Made by a program: the position numbers and the translations under genes. The notes under the pieces were generated by a model. That model saw only the letters and a program-made list of their open reading frames with translations. It was not told the origin of the DNA and did not search any database. A stretch of 12,500 nucleotides of DNA from Anaeromyces robustus (lineage: Eukaryota; Neocallimastigomycota; Neocallimastigomycetes; Neocallimastigales; Neocallimastigaceae). Positions 1 to 7,673 of the stretch are shown one piece after another (positions within the stretch are counted from its first letter, which is position 1; each line of letters starts with the position of its first letter). The DNA lies in assembly GCA_002104895.1 (NCBI GenBank), contig MCFG01000070.1, positions 137,501 to 150,000 of the forward strand, given 5' to 3'.

Positions 1-3573
<3,573 letters not shown>

Positions 3574-3837
3574 TTAGAAAAATTAAATTAATAATTTAAT
3601 CTTTATTTTATTTTTTTTTTTTTACATGTTTTATTTTCATTTATATATATATATAGTATTATAAATTATATAATTGCATATATTATAAGAAAAGATATAA
3701 AAGATATAAGATAAAAATGATAAATAGATTTTAAAGAAAAGATATAAAAATTCATATTATTATTGTTAGTATTATTATTATATTTAAAAAAAAAATTCTT
3801 TTTTTATTGTTATTATTTATTCTTTTATTTTATCCAA

Positions 3838-3927
3838 TTTTAGAATTTATCATATATATAAATATATATTTATAATAAAATATATATTTATATATATCAT
3901 TGTAATAAATTATATCCTATTCTAAAA
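3838..3927. repeat. About 90-bp imperfect inverted repeat
   Basis: Outer arms TTTTAGAAT (3838-3846) and ATTCTAAAA (3919-3927) are exact reverse complements. ATTTAT and ATAAAT nest inside them, then 20-nt inner arms at 3852-3871 and 3878-3897 that are exact reverse complements with a 6-nt loop. It could be a small foldback element or a 3' hairpin. The inner arms are alternating A/T and weak evidence by themselves. Confidence 0.6.
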
Positions 3928-3930
3928 ACT

Positions 3931-3956
3931 AATAATAATAATAATAATAATAATAA
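3931..3956. repeat. (AAT)n microsatellite
   Basis: About eight uninterrupted AAT units immediately after the inverted repeat. Confidence 0.9.
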
Positions 3957-4041
3957 AACAAATATAAAAAAAATTAAATATATATATATATTTTTTATTT
4001 TTATTTTTTATTTTTTTTTATATTTTATATTTGTTTTGTTT

Positions 4042-4080
4042 TATTATTTATTATTTATTATTTATTATTTATTATTTATT
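4042..4080. repeat. 7-bp tandem repeat (ATTATTT)n
   Basis: Five or more copies of a heptamer ATTATTT in a row. Its period of 7 differs from the tri- and tetranucleotide repeats nearby. Confidence 0.85.
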
Positions 4081-4260
4081 TCTTTGTTAATTATTTTTAA
4101 GTTATTTTAGTATTAAAAATTCAAATATTTTTCTTTTTTATTAACTTTTATTTTTTTTTTTTTTTTATAGCTTTATATAAAACATTATAAATATTATATA
4201 TATTTAACAACAGAATAACAAAATAATTTTTGTTAAAAAAAAAATTTTATATCTAAATTT

Positions 4261-4299
4261 ATAAATAAATAAATAAATAAGTAAATAAATAAATAAAAA
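4261..4299. repeat. (AAAT)n microsatellite with one interruption
   Basis: About nine AAAT-type units, interrupted once by a G (AAGTAAAT). A short (AAT)n follows at about 4306-4323. Confidence 0.85.
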
Positions 4300-4444
4300 T
4301 TTTACATAATAATAATAATAATATAAAAAATGACTTGCATTATTCTTAATTATGTTTTCTTTTAATATTAAAAAAAAAAATTTTTTTTTTCTTCATTTTA
4401 AATCTATCATGACCGGATAAAAAGCTTTTATTCTTGATAAATTT

Positions 4445-5170
4445 TTATTGTTTTTTTTTTTTTTTAAAATTGAAATTAAATTTTGTCTCCCGTTTAATTG
4501 TAGTACAAATAATTTTTAGGTATGATAAACCAACATTTTTATCTAATAAATTTTCTAATAAGTTAATATTATTAATATCTAAATCATTATTATATAACTT
4601 TTTTAAATCAATATTTAAATTATTATTATTTATTTTTAGATAATAAATAATAATATTAATATAAATCTCATTAAATTTTAGTAATTTGAATACATATGAT
4701 ACTGGTACAGATTTAGATTTTATATTATTTATATTAGAAGGTATATTAGAATAAAAAATATAAATATTATTATTTTTAATATAAGTTACCAACTCATAAT
4801 AAGTATTATTTTTAAATATTCTTATTCCAGAAGAATTATCTAATTCTTCATTATTATATATTTTATAAGATAAATTTCCAAAAAATGCTGTATAATTTAT
4901 TTCTTGAGATATAACAACTTTTTCAACACCATTAATTATAAATATATCATTAATAGGTTGTAATAATTCTAAAATATAACCATTATAATTTTCTGAATAT
5001 AATTTTAAAGTATAAGATTTATCTGTACATAAATAATATTTATAGTTATCTGTATTTTTTTTATAAGTTATTTTACCTAATATTGGAAATTTAGATTGAA
5101 TATAGTAACATATATTATCTAACTCATTATAATATGTTTTTTCATATAGTAAATATTTAAAATTATCCAT
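4445..5170 (-). CDS. Unknown protein, gene C of the AT-rich ORF cluster (241 aa)
   Basis: I do not recognise this protein. It starts MDNFKYLLYEK and is rich in Asn, Ile, Tyr, Leu and Lys, with only one alanine. There is no signal peptide and no clear membrane segment. The middle (residues about 65-140, with ELLQPINDIFIING and NSSGIRIFKNNTYYELV) alternates like beta strands. It is intronless and third in a same-strand series A-B-C, 187 bp after gene B. The leader is the longest of the cluster: 101 nt lie between the promoter-like motif and the ATG. The C-terminus reads FNFNFKKKKKQ because the frame runs through a poly(A) tract just before the stop, so the natural end may have been altered. An ORF this long in such AT-rich DNA is very unlikely by chance, so I take it as a real or recently real gene. 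Confidence 0.82.
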   Translation of the reverse strand: MDNFKYLLYEKTYYNELDNICYYIQSKFPILGKITYKKNTDNYKYYLCTDKSYTLKLYSENYNGYILELLQPINDIFIINGVEKVVISQEINYTAFFGNLSYKIYNNEELDNSSGIRIFKNNTYYELVTYIKNNNIYIFYSNIPSNINNIKSKSVPVSYVFKLLKFNEIYINIIIYYLKINNNNLNIDLKKLYNNDLDINNINLLENLLDKNVGLSYLKIICTTIKRETKFNFNFKKKKKQ

Positions 5171-5271
5171 TAGAATAAAATATATAATTTAACATTAAAT
5201 GTATAATTACAAATTTTTAATAAAATTCAAGAATTATATTTTTTTTTTAGACTAGGATTAATCTTAATTAT

Positions 5272-5283
5272 ATTTTCAATTAA
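5272..5283 (-). promoter_or_regulatory. Viral-early-type promoter motif of gene C
   Basis: On the minus strand it reads TTAATTGAAAAT, identical to the motif before gene B. It lies 101 nt before the gene C ATG and overlaps one end of the 30-bp palindrome at 5281-5310. Its function is inferred from the shared motif and position. Confidence 0.5.
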
Positions 5284-5310
5284 TAACATATTTTTAAAAA
5301 TATGTTATTA
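5281..5310. repeat. Perfect 30-bp palindrome between genes B and C
   Basis: Each half is 15 bp, TAATAACATATTTTT and its exact reverse complement, with no loop. It lies 48 bp past the gene B stop codon and upstream of gene C, and its low-coordinate arm overlaps the gene C promoter-like motif. It could act as a second 3' hairpin for gene B or as a dyad binding site. Confidence 0.8.
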
Positions 5311-5325
5311 TATTATAAACATAAA

Positions 5326-5363
5326 AATAATTTTTAAATATTATATAATTTTTAAAATTAATT
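5326..5363 (-). terminator. Stop-overlapping palindrome at the 3' end of gene B
   Basis: A 38-bp inverted repeat with three mismatched pairs, centred between 5344 and 5345 on ATTATATAAT. The gene B stop codon (5358-5360) lies in its outer arm, 13.5 bp from the centre, exactly as in gene A. I infer a transcript 3'-end hairpin like those that mark polyadenylation sites in mimiviruses. Confidence 0.6.
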
Positions 5364-5750
5364 ATCGTGATATTCTAAAAAACTATCATAATCATCTTCA
5401 TATTCTTCATTAAATATTATTTGACAATTATTAGAAAATAAAAATAAATTTTTATGTTTTAAACATTTTATATTGTTTAATAATTCTTTAAATTCTTTAT
5501 TATTACTTACTTTTAATAAATCATAATTAATATAATAATTATAATGATAAAAATTTAAAATATTAACATTAAATAATTTTATATTATAGTTAACATTTAA
5601 CATTTTATTAATATTATATAATAATAAATTATTATCTTTTAAATTATCTAATATATATAAACATAATTGTATTTTTTTTAAGAATATTAAATTATTATTT
5701 TTATTATTACGATTAAAAATAGAAAAGTTTATTTTATTGTTACTACACAT
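5358..5750 (-). CDS. Unknown protein, gene B of the AT-rich ORF cluster (130 aa)
   Basis: Not recognised. A small, Asn/Leu/Ile/Lys-rich protein with no alanine, starting MCSNNKINFSIF and ending in an acidic tail (EEYEDDYDSFLEYHDN). The segment NNLLLYNINKML (about residues 39-50) is nearly repeated in gene D as NNLLIYNINKLL, and both proteins then carry YYINY and an acidic stretch, so B and D may be paralogues. Intronless. The promoter-like motif TTAATTGAAAAT ends 27 nt before the ATG, and the 3' end overlaps a palindrome. It lies 134 bp downstream of gene A on the same strand. Its short length and biased composition make it less certain than A or C, but the flanking signals support it. Confidence 0.75.
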   Translation of the reverse strand: MCSNNKINFSIFNRNNKNNNLIFLKKIQLCLYILDNLKDNNLLLYNINKMLNVNYNIKLFNVNILNFYHYNYYINYDLLKVSNNKEFKELLNNIKCLKHKNLFLFSNNCQIIFNEEYEDDYDSFLEYHDN

Positions 5751-5777
5751 TGTTATTATAGTATTTTATATAATAAT

Positions 5778-5789
5778 ATTTTCAATTAA
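5778..5789 (-). promoter_or_regulatory. Viral-early-type promoter motif of gene B
   Basis: On the minus strand it reads TTAATTGAAAAT, 27 nt before the gene B ATG. The same 27-nt spacing is seen for gene A. Confidence 0.55.
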
Positions 5790-5828
5790 TGAAATAGTTT
5801 TAAAATTATTATTCTATTACGCTATAAA

Positions 5829-5842
5829 ATATTATATAATAT
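5829..5842. repeat. 14-bp palindrome repeating the terminator core
   Basis: ATATTATATAATAT is self-complementary and identical to the core of the gene A 3' palindrome (5865-5878), 22 bp nearer to gene B. The gene B 3' palindrome contains the shorter form ATATTATATAAT. Confidence 0.6.
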
Positions 5843-5851
5843 AATCATTGT

Positions 5852-5891
5852 AAATTAATTTTAAATATTATATAATATTTAAAATTAATTT
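5852..5891 (-). terminator. Perfect 40-bp palindrome at the 3' end of gene A
   Basis: All 20 pairs match, with no loop; the centre lies between 5871 and 5872. The gene A stop codon (5885-5887) is inside the outer arm, 13.5 bp from the centre. On the minus strand the transcript would enter the hairpin at the stop codon. Function as a 3'-end or polyadenylation hairpin is inferred by analogy with mimiviruses. Confidence 0.68.
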
Positions 5892-6772
5892 TTATATTTA
5901 TTAACAATTAATCGAGGAATATTTTCAATATTACAATTATCGTTAATAATATTAAATTCTTTATTATTTAAAAAATATAAATCATGTAAGTTATAAATTG
6001 ATAATTTCGAATTTCTAATACCATAATGTAATAATAATTTTTTAATAAATATTTTATTGTCTTTATTATAAGTATCTGTTATATAATTAAATCTATTATC
6101 ATTATTAAAATTAAAATTATAATTAGTATCATATATCAAATCTAAAGTTAGTATATAACTAAAAAAACTATCTTTTTCTTTATATTCTAAAAAACTATAT
6201 GTTTCATAATCTATAAAATTATAAATATATAAAACAAATAAAGAAGATAATGGAGAGTTTATATCTTCATACTTATCTTTAATAATATTATATGTTTTTT
6301 CTATTTCATAAAGACATTCAATATTATTATTTAATTGGTCTAATATGAATTTATTAACAATAATTAATTTCGTTAATTTATTAATATTTTCATTTATATC
6401 ATATAGTTTAATAGAAAAATCATCATTTAGATTATATTCTTTATTTTTAATATTATATTTATTAATATTATCTAAAATTCTTTTATCTTTATTGACATAT
6501 TTTTCGTATAATAAATTATAATATTTAAACATATCTATATATCTATTAAATTGATTAATATTACTTATTTTAAATCTTTGATTACAATTTAAGCTTATAT
6601 CAATTAATAAAAAATGATCTAAATTAAGTGGCTCATATAAATAAATTTTATTATCTCTTGAAATTTGTAATAATTTTAAAATGTCAGGATTTTCTTTGTT
6701 ATATTCATCATAGAAACATTTAGTATTTTCATCTGTTAAATAAATATCTATATCTTCTTTGTTTAATATCAT
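5885..6772 (-). CDS. Unknown protein, gene A of the AT-rich ORF cluster (295 aa)
   Basis: Not recognised. A soluble-looking protein starting MILNKEDIDIYLTDENTK, with no signal peptide, no membrane helix, no alanine and no tryptophan. Asn, Ile, Lys, Tyr, Leu and Asp dominate. The N-terminal 80 residues (ending around SNINQFNRYIDMFKYY) look mixed alpha/beta. Residues about 95-165 are charged and helical. A more hydrophobic part (SPLSSLFVLYIYNFIDYETY) follows at about 172-191. The C-terminal part contains HYGIRNSKLSIYNLHDLYFL. It is the first gene of the minus-strand series, transcribed away from gene D across a 153-bp shared spacer. The promoter-like motif AAAATTGAAATA ends 27 nt before the ATG, and the stop codon lies in a perfect 40-bp palindrome. 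Two possible origins are a gene of a large DNA virus or of a cytoplasmic linear plasmid; no domain evidence decides between them. Confidence 0.85.
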   Translation of the reverse strand: MILNKEDIDIYLTDENTKCFYDEYNKENPDILKLLQISRDNKIYLYEPLNLDHFLLIDISLNCNQRFKISNINQFNRYIDMFKYYNLLYEKYVNKDKRILDNINKYNIKNKEYNLNDDFSIKLYDINENINKLTKLIIVNKFILDQLNNNIECLYEIEKTYNIIKDKYEDINSPLSSLFVLYIYNFIDYETYSFLEYKEKDSFFSYILTLDLIYDTNYNFNFNNDNRFNYITDTYNKDNKIFIKKLLLHYGIRNSKLSIYNLHDLYFLNNKEFNIINDNCNIENIPRLIVNKYKN

Positions 6773-6799
6773 TTTAATAAATATAAAAATAAAATTTTA

Positions 6800-6811
6800 T
6801 ATTTCAATTTT
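6800..6811 (-). promoter_or_regulatory. Viral-early-type promoter motif of gene A
   Basis: On the minus strand it reads AAAATTGAAATA, an exact match to the mimivirus early motif AAAATTGA, 27 nt before the ATG. The spacer that follows is A/T-rich and T-rich in its middle, also in the style of poxvirus early/late promoters. Confidence 0.62.
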
Positions 6812-6866
6812 TTATTTTATTTTATTATAAGTATTTATTAATAAATATTAATAGTTTTATTATTAT

Positions 6867-6878
6867 AAAAATTGAAAA
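6867..6878 (+). promoter_or_regulatory. Viral-early-type promoter motif of gene D
   Basis: AAAATTGAAAAT, again an exact AAAATTGA match, 47 nt before the ATG at 6926. It faces away from the gene A motif, 55 bp away. Confidence 0.62.
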
Positions 6879-6925
6879 TTAAAAATTACAATTTATATAA
6901 TAAATATATTTATATTTATTATATA

Positions 6926-7402
6926 ATGTGGACTGATATAATTAAAGAAATATTTGATAATAATAAATTATTATATAATTTGATAGATAATCCTAAAGAA
7001 TTAATTAATTATTATAATGAATTAAGTTCTGAAGATAATGGTAGTAAATATATATATAAACTTTTATATGTTATATTATTATTGAATAAAAATAATAATA
7101 ATTTATTAATATATAATATTAATAAACTTTTAAAAATTAAAAATATTTTAAATATTTTAGATTCTTGTTTATTAGATAAATATCCACTTTTTTTTTATAA
7201 TAATAAATATTACATAAATTATAAATTAACATATAATAATGAATATTATATTGATGATGACCAAGAATTTCTTACAGATTTTGAAAGTATTAATCCAGTG
7301 ATTTTCGGAATAAATAATTTATTTTCATATATTACAACATCTACATTAAATAAATATATAATTTCTATAGATAATATTAATACTAATATTATATGGAAAT
7401 AA
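6926..7402 (+). CDS. Unknown protein, gene D of the AT-rich ORF cluster (158 aa)
   Basis: Not recognised. I chose the ATG at 6926 (MWTDIIKEIFDNN). The frame is open upstream to a TTG at 6872, but that codon lies inside the promoter-like motif and would add 18 low-complexity residues. The protein has no alanine and is rich in Asn, Ile, Leu and Tyr. NNLLIYNINKLL followed by YYINY and an acidic patch (IDDDQEF) matches the order of similar segments in gene B, so the two may be related. No membrane segment or signal peptide is clear. It is divergent from gene A, intronless, and followed by a 271-bp spacer before gene E. No strong stop-overlapping palindrome is present; only a weak stem, TCTCTT (7466-7471) with AAGAGA (7498-7503), is seen downstream. 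Confidence 0.8.
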   Translation: MWTDIIKEIFDNNKLLYNLIDNPKELINYYNELSSEDNGSKYIYKLLYVILLLNKNNNNLLIYNINKLLKIKNILNILDSCLLDKYPLFFYNNKYYINYKLTYNNEYYIDDDQEFLTDFESINPVIFGINNLFSYITTSTLNKYIISIDNINTNIIWK

Positions 7403-7627
7403 ATGTTATTACTTATATTAATTTAATATGTTTTATATTATTAATTAACTAATTACATTATTAATTCTCTTTTTTTTTAAAATTATATTCTTTTTATAAG
7501 AGAGAAAATACATTATTTTAATAATAAGATATTATTCTTTTTGAATTTCATATTTATAATTATTATATTATAATTAATATTTTTGATTATTTATTTATTG
7601 TTTTATAAAATATATTTTAATAAATTA

Positions 7628-7639
7628 ATAATTGAAATA
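7628..7639 (+). promoter_or_regulatory. Viral-early-type promoter motif of gene E
   Basis: ATAATTGAAATA, one mismatch from AAAATTGA, 34 nt before the ATG at 7674. It shares the AATTGAAA core with the motifs of genes A-D. Confidence 0.5.
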
Positions 7640-7673
7640 TTTTACATTTTTATTTATCTTTTAAACAAATACT

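Larger units (their letters stand above)
3574..4444. other. AT-rich spacer between INO80 and the unknown ORF cluster
   Basis: No gene is supported here. It includes the 3' end region of INO80, several microsatellites and an inverted repeat (listed separately), and an A11-T10 self-complementary block at 4370-4390. A short stretch at about 4391-4436 has less biased sequence, including ATGACCGG, and lies just outside the 3' end of gene C. I found no clear direct repeat that would mark an insertion boundary. Confidence 0.7.

Noticed and set aside
3574-4444. CRISPR-like or other regularly spaced repeats
   Set aside because: The repeats are plain microsatellites without spacers, and the genome is eukaryotic.
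4466-4477. AAAATTGAAATT on the + strand
   Set aside because: It lies inside the gene C coding end (the FNFNF codons read backwards), and no ORF of its own follows.
4434-4643. 69-aa + strand ORF, preceded by nothing promoter-like
   Set aside because: It is the antisense shadow of the gene C 3' end, with low-complexity Phe/Leu content.
6872-6925. Extended start (TTG) for gene D
   Set aside because: TTG starts are not expected here, the codon falls inside the promoter-like motif, and the extra residues are low-complexity.
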